A DNA stretch of 61,714 nucleotides from a bacterium (GCA_021811565.1 JAJZOL010000147.1:1-61714), one strand, 5' to 3'; counted from the stretch's first letter, positions 1 to 9,130 are shown. Notes: generated by a model from the letters alone, not told the origin. Numbers and translations: made by a program.

Positions 1-596
1 GGATTCCAAAAGGAGTTTAGATAGCCGAATGACGCTCCGCCCTGTTGACGAAGCTCGACTCCGTCAAAAATGGAAAGGTGCGCGATGAAACCATGCTTTT
101 TGGCATACTCGCACTGTCCTTGCAGGCCATTCCAGAATACGGGATCCCATCGGCTTAAATCCGCTTTCCATCCATGACCGGTATTGACGTAAAGAAACGG
201 AACCGGCGTGGGTACTCCGTTCCAACTGGATGGATGGGTGGAGGCGGACATACGGTTCACCCCCAAGCTGATGCGGATGTAATTAAGATGATAGGGGCTT
301 TCCAGCCTCATCATCTCCCTGTACCGTGAAGGATGATCGATGTAGTACCCATCGGGAACCGCCGCCCAATCATAATAGCCGATCAGAAAAACCGGCTTCC
401 CTGCGGCATCCTGATAGTATCTTCCCGAGGGGTGAACACGTATGCCACCGCCATGTAATTCCCTGATTTTTTTGTGGTTGGCTGCTGATGAGGGTCCCCC
501 GATAAGCGAGCCCGCCATGCCAATGAGAAACTCTTTGCGTGTTATCAAAATGCCCACCAATATCCCGGCGATAAACGATAATGGATAACGTATCAT
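1..596 (-). CDS. Secreted or membrane-anchored glycoside hydrolase-like protein (DUF4038/apiosidase-like), C-terminus beyond window
   Basis: An open frame runs on the minus strand from an ATG at 594-596 to the window edge without a stop, so the gene is cut at its C-terminus; about 198 residues are visible. The N-terminus (MIRYPLSFIAGILVGILI) is a hydrophobic signal or anchor. Then comes a short segment of the type YYQDAAGKPVFLIGYYDWA, which resembles the start of DUF4038/putative apiosidase TIM-barrel enzymes that act on plant or algal polysaccharide; the later YAKKHGFIAHLSIFDG fits the barrel. The start is uncertain: a good AAGGAG lies 28 nt upstream of this ATG, and a seven-codon TTG micro-ORF placed at the right distance from it ends in a TGA overlapping the ATG. 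Catalytic residues lie outside the window. Family assignment is tentative. Confidence 0.7.
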   Translation of the reverse strand, partial: MIRYPLSFIAGILVGILITRKEFLIGMAGSLIGGPSSAANHKKIRELHGGGIRVHPSGRYYQDAAGKPVFLIGYYDWAAVPDGYYIDHPSRYREMMRLESPYHLNYIRISLGVNRMSASTHPSSWNGVPTPVPFLYVNTGHGWKADLSRWDPVFWNGLQGQCEYAKKHGFIAHLSIFDGVELRQQGGASFGYLNSFWN

Positions 597-708
597 GTAT
601 ACATGCACAAAGTCAATAACGGTTCTCCTTTCCATTCAATGAATCGCGTAGTTGACCAATCTCAAACCCTAAGGTAGAATTGGAAGAGTATATCACGGCT
701 GAAAAGAG

Positions 709-1350
709 ATGCTGCGGCAGATGCGCAAAAAAACCGCCTTTACATTAATTGAGTTACTCGTGGTGATAGCCATTATCGCTCTGCTCGCAGCGATACTATT
801 CCCTGTCTTCGCAGCCGCGAGAGCAAAGGCGAGACAGATTGTTTGCGTTTCAAACCTGCGCCAAATAGGTTACGCTTTCACCATGTACGCCCAGGATTAC
901 GATGGATACTTTCCGTGGGCGGTGGATCCCACGGATAAATACACTCCGCAAATATGGAACTCCTATCCCGCCTTTCAAGCGGAAATCCCTAGTATGCCGC
1001 TAATCCAAACCGTTTTATTGCCCTACGTGAAGACCCCGGAGGTATATCATTGCCCTTCGGACACAGGTTACACCGTGGAGGATTTCACCGGAATCCCTTT
1101 GGACGCCACCCCTACAAGTTATGCCAAATTCGGCACGAGTTACAACTATCGTACGGAGATATCGTTTCGTCATATGAGCGAAGATTCCCTGAACACTCCA
1201 TCCGATGCGAATCTGCTTATGGACGCCTCGGGAAGCTGGCATGGAGGCACCGCATTGAACGATATGCGCTATAACACCCTCTTTGCGGACGATCACGTGA
1301 AAATAGAGACGCGTTCGCAGATGAACGCCATATGGAACACTCCGCTGTGA
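709..1350 (+). CDS. Type IV pilin-like protein with prepilin N-terminal cleavage/methylation motif
   Basis: 213 residues. The N-terminus MLRQMRKKTA|FTLIELLVVIAIIALL is a class III (type IV pilin) signal: basic leader, prepilin peptidase site before F, Glu at +5 and a hydrophobic helix. It continues as FPVFAAARAKARQIVCVSNL and YAQDYDGYFPW, the layout of the DUF1559-like pseudopilins that are strongly expanded in Armatimonadota and Planctomycetes. The C-terminal part ends in DMRYNTLFADDHVKIET, matching the 'FADGHV' region of that family. It would be inserted in the inner membrane and cleaved by PilD; whether it builds a filament or is a surface protein is unknown. A second in-frame ATG at 721 is possible. 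It overlaps the next gene by 19 nt. Confidence 0.9.
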   Translation: MLRQMRKKTAFTLIELLVVIAIIALLAAILFPVFAAARAKARQIVCVSNLRQIGYAFTMYAQDYDGYFPWAVDPTDKYTPQIWNSYPAFQAEIPSMPLIQTVLLPYVKTPEVYHCPSDTGYTVEDFTGIPLDATPTSYAKFGTSYNYRTEISFRHMSEDSLNTPSDANLLMDASGSWHGGTALNDMRYNTLFADDHVKIETRSQMNAIWNTPL

Positions 1351-2714
1351 ACCGCGTTCAAAGCCGCATCAAGCGAATCCGCGCGCAATGGATAGTGCCC
1401 GTATCGACCACTCCCTTTTCAGATGGGGAGATCGTCATTGACGGCGAGAACATAGTGGATTTGCGCACCGTTCTCTCCGGACGCGCCGAAAGAGACGACA
1501 TTCTCGATTACGGCAACGCTATCCTGATGCCGTCGTTCGTCAATGTCCACACACACGTGGATTACACAGTGATGCGCGGATTATTGGAGGACCTCCCCTT
1601 TTTCCCTTGGGTGCGCAAAATGGTGGAATTGAAGGACAGGCTTGCCGAGGAGGACTGGATATGGTCCGCGCGCCTTGGAATTGCCGAGGCTCTAAGCGCT
1701 GGAGTTGGTACCATTGGGGACTGCTCCTCAACCGGCGCAGCCCTGCAGGCGGCACTGGAGTCGAATATTCGAGGGATCGTCTATCAGGAGGTATTCGGAA
1801 TTGATCCATCCCTGAATATCGCAACGGCGCTGAAGGATGCGGAAACCCTCATTCTGGAACAACAACGCCGATGCGATGGATCGATTGTCACGGCGGGAGT
1901 ATCTCCGCATTCCGCGTACACCTGCAATCAAAGGATGCTGGAGGGGGTAGCGGAACTCCGCGAGAAACTGGATATTCCTCTTTGCATCCACGCGGCGGAA
2001 TCCCCGGGGGAATCGCAACTGATTCGAGAGGATCGCGGGGTGATCGCGGAGATGTATTCCAGAAGGGAAATTCCCTGGACAGCCGAAGGCGTATCCCCCA
2101 TCGCCTATCTTGAAAAACGGGGGATTCTTTGCGACAGGACACTCCTGGTACATGCTGTTCAAATGGAGGCGTCGGACGCGGCTATTATGAGCCGTAACCG
2201 TTGCTCCCTTGCGCACTGCCCCAAATCCAACGCAAAACTGTGCAATGGCAGGGCCCCGATGGAGCTTGTCGGGGCGTTCACCGAAAACCAAGGCATCCCC
2301 GTCGGAATCGGAACGGATAGCGTCGCAAGCAACAACCGTATGGATATGTTCGAGGAGATGAGATTCGCCCTGTTGCTAAGGCGAGCGTTCAGGAGAGACT
2401 GTTCCTCTCACGATACGCGCAGAGTGTTGGAAATGGCGACGATCGGGGGAGCCAAAGCATTGGGAAAGGAGGAGCTCATCGGAAGTTTGGAGATCGGCAA
2501 AAAGGCGGATTTCACTCTCGTGCGCACCCATACCCTCTCAATGACCCCATGCCATGACCCCGTTTCGGCTTTGGTGCATGCGGCGAGTTCATCCGATGTC
2601 ATCGCGACATTCGTAAACGGCGAAGCATTATATATGGACGGTGAAATCCGGGGAATAGACACGGAAAGGGCAATCCAAAAGGTGCGTGAAATCGCGGTTC
2701 GACTGAAAGGGTAA
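1332..2714 (+). CDS. Amidohydrolase of the SAH/aminofutalosine deaminase (SsnA/MtaD/TrzN) type
   Basis: 460 residues, the usual length for cytosolic metal-dependent deaminases of this group. Metal ligands can be placed: H73 and H75 in NVHTHVD, H220 in CIHAAES, and D329 in IGTDSVASN; E223 and H274 (LLVHAVQ) are the expected catalytic residues, and HCPKSNAKL (about 295-303) is the typical loop of chlorohydrolase/SAH deaminase relatives. Members remove amino or chloro groups from purine-like or s-triazine rings; S-adenosylhomocysteine, methylthioadenosine, guanine or aminodeoxyfutalosine (in the futalosine menaquinone route) are the common substrates and cannot be told apart here. The ATG lies inside the end of the preceding pilin gene, so translational coupling is likely. 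Confidence 0.9.
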   Translation: MEHSAVNRVQSRIKRIRAQWIVPVSTTPFSDGEIVIDGENIVDLRTVLSGRAERDDILDYGNAILMPSFVNVHTHVDYTVMRGLLEDLPFFPWVRKMVELKDRLAEEDWIWSARLGIAEALSAGVGTIGDCSSTGAALQAALESNIRGIVYQEVFGIDPSLNIATALKDAETLILEQQRRCDGSIVTAGVSPHSAYTCNQRMLEGVAELREKLDIPLCIHAAESPGESQLIREDRGVIAEMYSRREIPWTAEGVSPIAYLEKRGILCDRTLLVHAVQMEASDAAIMSRNRCSLAHCPKSNAKLCNGRAPMELVGAFTENQGIPVGIGTDSVASNNRMDMFEEMRFALLLRRAFRRDCSSHDTRRVLEMATIGGAKALGKEELIGSLEIGKKADFTLVRTHTLSMTPCHDPVSALVHAASSSDVIATFVNGEALYMDGEIRGIDTERAIQKVREIAVRLKG

Positions 2715-2721
2715 GACGGAC

Positions 2722-3438
2722 ATGAAAAAAAGGGTGGTTGTAAAACCAAAGCCAAATCTACGGAAGGCGCTGATAATATCCCTGATAACCTTGGTAAGCG
2801 GCGCTGTCATCGTGTCGTTCCTGTTTCATTACAACCTATCCGGTCTGAGCTTGGCATATGCAGGAACCTACGCGCCGCCCTACACTTGGAATGAATACCT
2901 GCTTGTAAATATCACCTGTCTGATTTTCATTCCCATGCTCATCATCTTCACCATTTTCAGGGAAAATCCCCAGTCCTACGGCTTAATGCGTCCGCAAAAT
3001 GACGCAGCGAAAATCGCCCTTTGGTTTTTCCTGCTCATGCTGCCGATACTCATCATCGCATCCAGATTCCCAGCCTTTCGCAATTACTATCCCATACAAA
3101 AAGAGGCGATCTATTCGGTGCGTTATTTCCTCTACTTCGAGATCACCTACGGTTTTTACCTTTTCTGCTGGGAGTTTTTCTTCAGAGGGTTTCTCACATT
3201 CGGCTTGGAGAAACGCCTTGGATCGATCACAGCGGTCATATTGCCGTCCATCGCCTTTTGCGCCCTTCACTGGACCAAACCGATTCCGGAGTTTCTCGGG
3301 TCCTTCATCGCCGGAATTGCGATGGGCTGGCTTGCCCTCCGTGGCAAATCGTTTCTACCAGGCTTTTGGATTCATTGGGGGATATCCGTGATATTTGACA
3401 TCCTCTGCATCCACGGCGCACCGAGAGCTTTTTTATAG
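2722..3438 (+). CDS. CPBP family intramembrane glutamic-type protease-like protein
   Basis: 238 residues with several hydrophobic helices (about 17-36, 60-79, 98-113, 135-155, 168-183, 192-206, 214-230). The conserved motifs of the CAAX protease/bacteriocin-processing (CPBP, ABI) family are present but altered: motif 1 reads WEFFFR (W150, E151, R155), whereas the usual form is EExxxR, so the first Glu is replaced by Trp; motif 2 is FCALH (F179, H183), and motif 3 is HWGISVIFD (H218, D226). It starts 7 nt after the amidohydrolase stop, so the two are probably co-transcribed. Role unknown; these proteins cleave or shield membrane substrates. Activity is doubtful given the missing Glu. Confidence 0.85.
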   Translation: MKKRVVVKPKPNLRKALIISLITLVSGAVIVSFLFHYNLSGLSLAYAGTYAPPYTWNEYLLVNITCLIFIPMLIIFTIFRENPQSYGLMRPQNDAAKIALWFFLLMLPILIIASRFPAFRNYYPIQKEAIYSVRYFLYFEITYGFYLFCWEFFFRGFLTFGLEKRLGSITAVILPSIAFCALHWTKPIPEFLGSFIAGIAMGWLALRGKSFLPGFWIHWGISVIFDILCIHGAPRAFL

Positions 3439-3640
3439 AAACACGCACGATTCGTTCCCATGCTTGGATAAAGAGCGGGATAAAACCGGTACAATAATAT
3501 CGACATTATGGAATAAGTTCGATCATATGGCGATTTGCGTCTTCAAAAGTTGATGATGCCGCTCATTTCCGCTGATGATCGTTTTCAATGTATATCACAC
3601 TCCACCTGAATGACGCTTGGCAAGAGGAAACCGCCTCGGG

Positions 3641-5329
3641 ATGACAAATAATCTACGCATCACTTACTCAAATCCGAATATCAAGCGATTCCCATCCATT
3701 CGGCATCGAATCAACCCTCTCGCATTTGCCATCGCTTTCATGATCGCATCCGCAACCGCTTTCGCAGCCGGCAAGATTACACTTAACACAAAACCGCCGG
3801 ATGTGATCATCGATCAGTTCAAGCAATTAACGTGGCAACCGGAAACCAACTACTTCCAATCGAACAGCCCGGTGAGAATTATCCTGATTGACCCCGATAC
3901 GGGAGAGAAAACCATCATATTGGCGGATAACGTGGAGGGATCCGCCTCCCAAACCATCACGGTCAAAGGTCATCTTACTTTGACCAGACCCGAAGGCGAT
4001 CTCGTCGGGGAGGATATGACTTTTAATCCCGTGGATCATACCGGGATTATCCATAACGCCAAAACCGATGCTTACAACATCTTTCTCAAGGGAAAAATCA
4101 TCCAGCTTTTACCTGGAAACATCCTTCTTGCAAAGGACGCCGTCTTCACCACATGCAGGCTGAAACATCCGGACTACCATATCACCGCCAAGGAGGTAAG
4201 GGTGTACCCGAATGGCAAGGTTGTGGGAAAGGGAATCACATTTTGGCTGGGACCTAGCCGCATCATCTCGCTTCCGTCCTTGGAGAAGACATTCGCTCCC
4301 GGAGTGCAGAATCCAATCCCAATTCCCGGGTATTCCAAGCAAAACGGACTCGCTATTCCCTTGTCGGGGGATGTGTTCACGAACACCAATCGCTCGATGT
4401 TCTACAATATCAATATAGCTGTGAAGCAGTCTCCACAGGGGATCATCTCTTTCGCGCAGGATATCGCACATGTGCCTCAAGGAGCATACCCCCCTTCCGG
4501 ACAAGCGTACAGGGCTTCTCAACCGTTAGGCAGCGCTCTGCAACCGCTGCCAATGATGAACATCAATGCGCCAAGCCCCACCCTGTTCCTGCATCGCACC
4601 ACTTTGTACGGTTTAATCACGAAGGGAACCTTTGTGGATAACAGGGAACGCACGAACATACAGGTGGATCGGTTACCGGACATCGGGGTTCATTTCGGCA
4701 ATATACTAAATAGCCGCCAGGTTAATCCAACTGACCCGAATTTCAGCGAGGAGACGCATTCCGTCTTCGGAACATCCTTTCTAAATCCTGCGGAATGGAT
4801 CGTAAGCGCGGATATCAACGGAGGTTATTTTCGCGAACAGCCGGATCATGTAACCTCGGGAAGGTTCTCGGAGGGTTTGGATATATCCTCGCCTCTTTAT
4901 GTTCTCGCCAACCCGTTTTATATTCGATATGGCATGACGCTGCACACCTCTTACTACTCAAAAACGCATACCAATTACACGCTCTTCTCTCCTGAGGCGG
5001 AGATGGATTGGGTGGTTCGACCAAACACGCTTCTTTCCGCCTCCTACCGTCTGCAACAGGATTTTGGAAAGACCCCGTTTCTATTCGACCACAAGGATGT
5101 CCCTCACGAGGTGGACTTCAATTACGGTTGCCTTGCGGCGCATTGGGGATACAATTTCGGAGTGAGATACGACGTGCAGAGATGGCGGGCTTTTGATACG
5201 ATATTGGGTATCAAGAAGCGATTCGACTGCATGGAGGTTGGACTGGCGTACCATACACGATACGAAGGACTGGACGTCATCTTCAATCTTTTGCCTACTG
5301 GAACAAAATCGACATCGTCAAATCAATGA
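3641..5329 (+). CDS. LptD/OstA-like outer-membrane LPS-assembly protein
   Basis: 562 residues from the ATG at 3641; a TTG at 3617 would add eight residues, but GAGG at 3624-3627 favours the ATG. A basic N-terminus is followed by a signal helix (PLAFAIAFMIASATAFA). The next part has the OstA/LptA-like jelly-roll pattern (TADAYNI-like strands, GEDMTFNPVDHTG), then the LptD signature: FTTCRLKHPDYHITAKEV, FWLGPSRIISLPSLEK and the 'GYS' loop. The remainder is strand-rich and could form a beta barrel (for example FGVRYDVQRWRAF). LptD places lipopolysaccharide into the outer membrane; this protein is shorter than the roughly 780-residue proteobacterial form. No other lpt gene is in the window. Confidence 0.8.
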   Translation: MTNNLRITYSNPNIKRFPSIRHRINPLAFAIAFMIASATAFAAGKITLNTKPPDVIIDQFKQLTWQPETNYFQSNSPVRIILIDPDTGEKTIILADNVEGSASQTITVKGHLTLTRPEGDLVGEDMTFNPVDHTGIIHNAKTDAYNIFLKGKIIQLLPGNILLAKDAVFTTCRLKHPDYHITAKEVRVYPNGKVVGKGITFWLGPSRIISLPSLEKTFAPGVQNPIPIPGYSKQNGLAIPLSGDVFTNTNRSMFYNINIAVKQSPQGIISFAQDIAHVPQGAYPPSGQAYRASQPLGSALQPLPMMNINAPSPTLFLHRTTLYGLITKGTFVDNRERTNIQVDRLPDIGVHFGNILNSRQVNPTDPNFSEETHSVFGTSFLNPAEWIVSADINGGYFREQPDHVTSGRFSEGLDISSPLYVLANPFYIRYGMTLHTSYYSKTHTNYTLFSPEAEMDWVVRPNTLLSASYRLQQDFGKTPFLFDHKDVPHEVDFNYGCLAAHWGYNFGVRYDVQRWRAFDTILGIKKRFDCMEVGLAYHTRYEGLDVIFNLLPTGTKSTSSNQ

Positions 5330-5446
5330 TGTTTTGGAATGGATCGGTGCGTATCCAATTCAACGTTAAAAACGAATTGGATGACTTCAGCGAATAAAAC
5401 TATCGTAAGAAATATTAACGCACCAATCTTGAGGGACATGACACAT

Positions 5447-6061
5447 ATGCAAACCGACAAGGGAATCACAATAGGGATTTTGGCTCTTCAAGGGGATTAC
5501 GAAGCGCACAAAAAAATGATAGACCAAATTGGCGGAGCGACTACCATATTGGTTCGCTCAGTGGAGGAGTTGCAAAAGTGCGATGGAGTGATCATCCCTG
5601 GCGGGGAGAGCACCACAATAGGAAAGCTGCTTGTCAAGCATGATATCATAGAACCCCTGATTCATAAAGTGCAGGACGGCATGCCTCTCTATGGCACTTG
5701 TGCAGGGATGATCCTCATGGCGAAGGAGATAGAGGGGAGCGAGCAGACCCGGCTTGGGGTGACAAATATCTCCGTCGCAAGAAACGCCTTTGGAAGACAG
5801 GTGGACAGCTTCGAGGCTCAGATCCCCTTCTCTTCTTTGGAGGGGGAAGCGGTGGAAGGGGTTTTCATTCGCGCCCCATACGTTACCAAAACCTGGGGCG
5901 ATGTGGAAATCCTCGCAAAATATCAGGATAAAATCGTGGGGGTGCGTGAAAAGAACATGCTCGCCACCGCTTTTCATCCGGAATTAACTTCGGATACGAG
6001 GGTGCATGAGCTATTTCTGAAGATGGTGCGATCGTCCGTGCGGAACGTCTCAAAGCCCTAA
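5447..6061 (+). CDS. pdxT: Pyridoxal 5'-phosphate synthase glutaminase subunit PdxT
   Basis: 204 residues from ATG 5447, which has GAGGG 11 nt upstream; upstream in-frame starts at 5339 and 5438 are less likely, and the family length (about 190-200) supports the short form. It is a class I glutamine amidotransferase that feeds ammonia to PdxS in DXP-independent vitamin B6 synthesis. Visible motifs: ILALQGDYEAH at the N-terminus, the oxyanion-hole IIPGGESTTIGKL, the nucleophile elbow GTCAGMILMA (Cys) and the FHPELTSD His-Glu pair near the C-terminus. The PdxS partner is not in the window, which is unusual because the two genes are often adjacent. Its stop overlaps the convergent glycosyltransferase stop by 4 nt. 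Confidence 0.97.
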   Translation: MQTDKGITIGILALQGDYEAHKKMIDQIGGATTILVRSVEELQKCDGVIIPGGESTTIGKLLVKHDIIEPLIHKVQDGMPLYGTCAGMILMAKEIEGSEQTRLGVTNISVARNAFGRQVDSFEAQIPFSSLEGEAVEGVFIRAPYVTKTWGDVEILAKYQDKIVGVREKNMLATAFHPELTSDTRVHELFLKMVRSSVRNVSKP

Positions 6062-7371
6062 GGCTCATCCTGGGAAGCATTTCTGACTTGTCCCGCGATT
6101 TCCCCATATAATTCCCGGGTTTGACGGATCATATCATCAATTCGATAGTGTTTGGCGATGCCTTCCCGAGCGGATTTGCCGTATGCGTCCGCTATCTCGG
6201 GATGATCCATCCAATCCCTCAAAATGTCCGCAAACTCCTCCGGCTTGTCTTTATCGAAAAGCGCCCCACCGGAAGTGATACCGATAAGTTCCGGAAAGAC
6301 ACCATGGTTGGGGGCGATGACAGGCACCCCGCAAGCCATCGCCTCCATCATCGCCATACTTCTAACCTCGGGGATTCTACTCGGAACCGAGAAAGCGCTG
6401 CAGGATCGTAGCATTCGCGTTTTTTCCGCGAAATCAATCTCCCCTAGATACTTGAATTCCATATTGACGCACTGAGAGATGGAGGCTTGCACCTGCATCC
6501 AATATTTGATATCCATTACTTTCCCCGCGACAAGCAAACGAACCCTACCCATTCCGCGTTTGGTGAGAATCCTCAGAGCCTCAGCCAAAACATCCAACCC
6601 TTTTCCATGCGTGATCGCGGATACGTAACCAACGGTGAATGGCTCTCTGTTTCTGTTGGCGATGCTTTCATATCTTGTCAAATCAACGCCGGTCGGTATC
6701 ACATGGATATTCTCATAAGGCAATCGAAGATACGCCGCCATTCGTTCCGCCGCATCGTGACTAGGCGAGATGAAACAGTCCACGGCACGCACGTTCTCCT
6801 GCATTTGCCGCCAAACCTTTGATCTCCATTCCTCGGGAAACACCTCCACGAAACTATCCTCTCCTTGAAAGGCGCAGACCACGGGGATATTGTATCTCAC
6901 TCTAATATCTGGGGCCACGGATGAGAGAAGAGTGTTCGTGATGCTCACGAGATCAAAAGGCTGCAGAGTATCCATATGGGCGAGAAGTTTATCCATCTCC
7001 TTGCGTTGAAAACCCCTACGCCCAAGCAGCACGGAGTGTGTCATGGGTCCCAATTCCTCGGCTTTCACGCTCACAGCGAATTTGCTCGCCCAAAGGAGAA
7101 GTTTGGGATTATCCAACAGACGATCCGTCCATACCGGCGTTTTGCGGAAAAAAGGGATATTTTGCTGCAGCCAGGAGTTTATGCCGCCAAGAAAGATTTT
7201 GTTTTGAGGAATCGCCTGAAAAAGGTCGGAATCCACGCGAAGAGGAGTGTAAAGCGGAAGGATGATGACATCGTCTCCTTGAGCGATCAGACCATTTGCC
7301 AAGGAGATATCGCGTGCGCACGCTCCGCAATACATTCCGCCGGCGCCCGCCGCTAAATGGACAATCCTCAT
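6058..7371 (-). CDS. GT4-type glycosyltransferase, last gene of the terpenoid locus
   Basis: 437 residues from ATG 7371, which has GGAGG 6 nt upstream (a TTG two codons earlier would sit on the Shine-Dalgarno). GT-B fold: an N-terminal acceptor domain opening with MRIVHLAAGAGGMYCGACAR, and a C-terminal nucleotide-sugar domain with FTVGYVSAITHGKGLDVL, VAGKVMD and the EX7E-like stretch VPSRIPEVRSMAMMEAMACG followed by PVIAPNHG. Retaining GT4 enzymes move sugars from nucleotide donors to lipids, glycans or small molecules. It lies 34 nt downstream of the DUF116-prenyl synthase gene on the same strand, so the simplest idea is glycosylation of the terpenoid made by the neighbours. Donor and acceptor cannot be read from sequence. 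Confidence 0.88.
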   Translation of the reverse strand: MRIVHLAAGAGGMYCGACARDISLANGLIAQGDDVIILPLYTPLRVDSDLFQAIPQNKIFLGGINSWLQQNIPFFRKTPVWTDRLLDNPKLLLWASKFAVSVKAEELGPMTHSVLLGRRGFQRKEMDKLLAHMDTLQPFDLVSITNTLLSSVAPDIRVRYNIPVVCAFQGEDSFVEVFPEEWRSKVWRQMQENVRAVDCFISPSHDAAERMAAYLRLPYENIHVIPTGVDLTRYESIANRNREPFTVGYVSAITHGKGLDVLAEALRILTKRGMGRVRLLVAGKVMDIKYWMQVQASISQCVNMEFKYLGEIDFAEKTRMLRSCSAFSVPSRIPEVRSMAMMEAMACGVPVIAPNHGVFPELIGITSGGALFDKDKPEEFADILRDWMDHPEIADAYGKSAREGIAKHYRIDDMIRQTRELYGEIAGQVRNASQDEP

Positions 7372-7405
7372 TTCCAACCTCCGTTCAAGACGCTATCCGA
7401 TCGCC

Positions 7406-9130
7406 TTAGCCCGTATGTGCAAGGATTGTATTCACCAAAAACCGGAGCAAATTCCCGATGGGTTTCTTCTCTATCTGGTCCGCGATGGTGAGACATCGCG
7501 CCTTCAGTAGATCAACTAATGCATCCGCTTTTGTGAAAGCTCCCATGCTCTCGTATAGCTCCCTGACTTCCTGGATGGAAACCATTCCGGATTGCACATC
7601 TTGGGCAGTGGGAATGTTGGAGCCTTTTTCGGATGCAAACGCTCGAAGGATGGTAGGGCGGCAGGAAAGAAAATCCTGCCCCATATGCACCTTGTTCTCC
7701 TCGGATTCGCTCCAGTCATCCAGATCGTTTACGATCTGGTAACCTTGACCCAGATAGGAGGAAAAACGGGATAGCAGTTCCTTATCCATTTGGTATCCTG
7801 CAGACCTTAAGCCGGCGAATAACGCCGCCTCAAAAGCCTTGGAGGTCTTTTGCGCATAGATGGATAACACCTCCAACGGTTTCAGGTTTTCAGAGCCATT
7901 GGAAACGCTCATCAATTCCGCCCCTTGTCCGCGACAAAGGTTCAGGTGAGCCGCACCAAGATGCGCGAGAATGTCCGAAGTAACATCCGCGCCTATGTCG
8001 CTGACTTGCCGTGACACAAGAAGATAGCCCAATCCAATGAGAAAATCGCCGACATTGAGAGCTGTCGCCACTCCGTAACGATGATGCAGTGTGTCATCCC
8101 CGTATCGCCAATTATCACCGTCCTCAATATCATCATGCACCAAGGACGCCTTGTGCAGACATTCGATGGCGATGGCGATATGTCGAACGGAATCCGGAAT
8201 GAGGGATTCCAAATTCGCCCCCTCCTCCATGACGATATCGCCATGCTTGGCAACCCCATACGCCGCAAGGGTGATGAACGGTCGAAACCTCTTGCCCCCC
8301 TCCAATATCCATTCATACGAGATACGATCCGTTTCGGTCGAGAACCCGCCGTCGGGGGAGCGATCAAAAACCGTAGCGAGATGCCTTTCCAAATTGCGGA
8401 TGGCGAAGATGGACCGGGTGTGTCTTAGCATAGGAACGTATGACAGATAATCCTGCTGACGATCCTCGGTTCGCAGTTCCATAATGCGTTTGACAAGAGA
8501 TATTTCCGCCTCGGTGTCCTTGCAACCGTCGCGTAAGAGAGGGACCGCCACCATGGGAACCCCCAAATTCGATACGCGTTCATAGGATTTCTCCAGGGAA
8601 TCGAGGCACGCGACGCCAAGAATGGCGTCAGCCTCATTGTCGAGCACCTTCATAATGACCGATGTTGTGCCTTCGGCGATAATCACCTGATATCCAAGCT
8701 CATCCGCTCTGCTTTTGAGGGAATGGATGTCACACGCACCGCATCCTGCGCAGTTCAACCCAACGGAATCATAAGTCCCTCTGCACGCTTTCTGATCTCT
8801 GAGGCAATGCGGCAGCAGCAGTAAACGGCGATTAAATGGCGTCGCAGCGTAGCGGCGCTTCCAAAAGGCGTTGCTTAGTTCAACCATGGCAAAGCCAAGG
8901 TATTCCAGCCTCTCCTGCATGGAGGATAAGAGATGAATCCCGTGGAACTCCAACTCGGTTCGATCCGGCGGGGAGTTTGTGAAGGATGCGGAAGCGATCC
9001 GTAGCGATTCCGCGCGAATTGCGGAACGCACTTCGGCGTCCTGTGGCACCTGTTTAATATTTGATGGCTTGATGGTGGATTCGCCGGAAGGTTTGAAAAT
9101 CATGGAAATAACGGTATCTCTTTGCGCCAC
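7406..9130 (-). CDS. Fusion of a DUF116 domain with an isoprenyl diphosphate synthase
   Basis: 574 residues from GTG 9130; ATG 9103 is an alternative and neither has a good Shine-Dalgarno. Residues about 60-215 are DUF116-like, with C109, C116, C127, C130 and C133 grouped as CLRDQKAC and CAGCGAC, plus LGVACLDSLEKSYERV and PLLRDGCKDTE; a metal or Fe-S site is likely but unproven. Residues about 225-574 are an all-alpha trans-prenyltransferase: GGKRFRP (278-284), first Asp-rich motif HDDIED (D333, D334, D337), and a second motif QIVNDLDD (465-472) in which N468 stands where the first Asp of QxxDDxxD is usual. It would join IPP units into a longer prenyl diphosphate in the cytosol. Next upstream gene is the terpene cyclase, so it probably makes the cyclase substrate. 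Confidence 0.9.
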   Translation of the reverse strand: MAQRDTVISMIFKPSGESTIKPSNIKQVPQDAEVRSAIRAESLRIASASFTNSPPDRTELEFHGIHLLSSMQERLEYLGFAMVELSNAFWKRRYAATPFNRRLLLLPHCLRDQKACRGTYDSVGLNCAGCGACDIHSLKSRADELGYQVIIAEGTTSVIMKVLDNEADAILGVACLDSLEKSYERVSNLGVPMVAVPLLRDGCKDTEAEISLVKRIMELRTEDRQQDYLSYVPMLRHTRSIFAIRNLERHLATVFDRSPDGGFSTETDRISYEWILEGGKRFRPFITLAAYGVAKHGDIVMEEGANLESLIPDSVRHIAIAIECLHKASLVHDDIEDGDNWRYGDDTLHHRYGVATALNVGDFLIGLGYLLVSRQVSDIGADVTSDILAHLGAAHLNLCRGQGAELMSVSNGSENLKPLEVLSIYAQKTSKAFEAALFAGLRSAGYQMDKELLSRFSSYLGQGYQIVNDLDDWSESEENKVHMGQDFLSCRPTILRAFASEKGSNIPTAQDVQSGMVSIQEVRELYESMGAFTKADALVDLLKARCLTIADQIEKKPIGNLLRFLVNTILAHTG

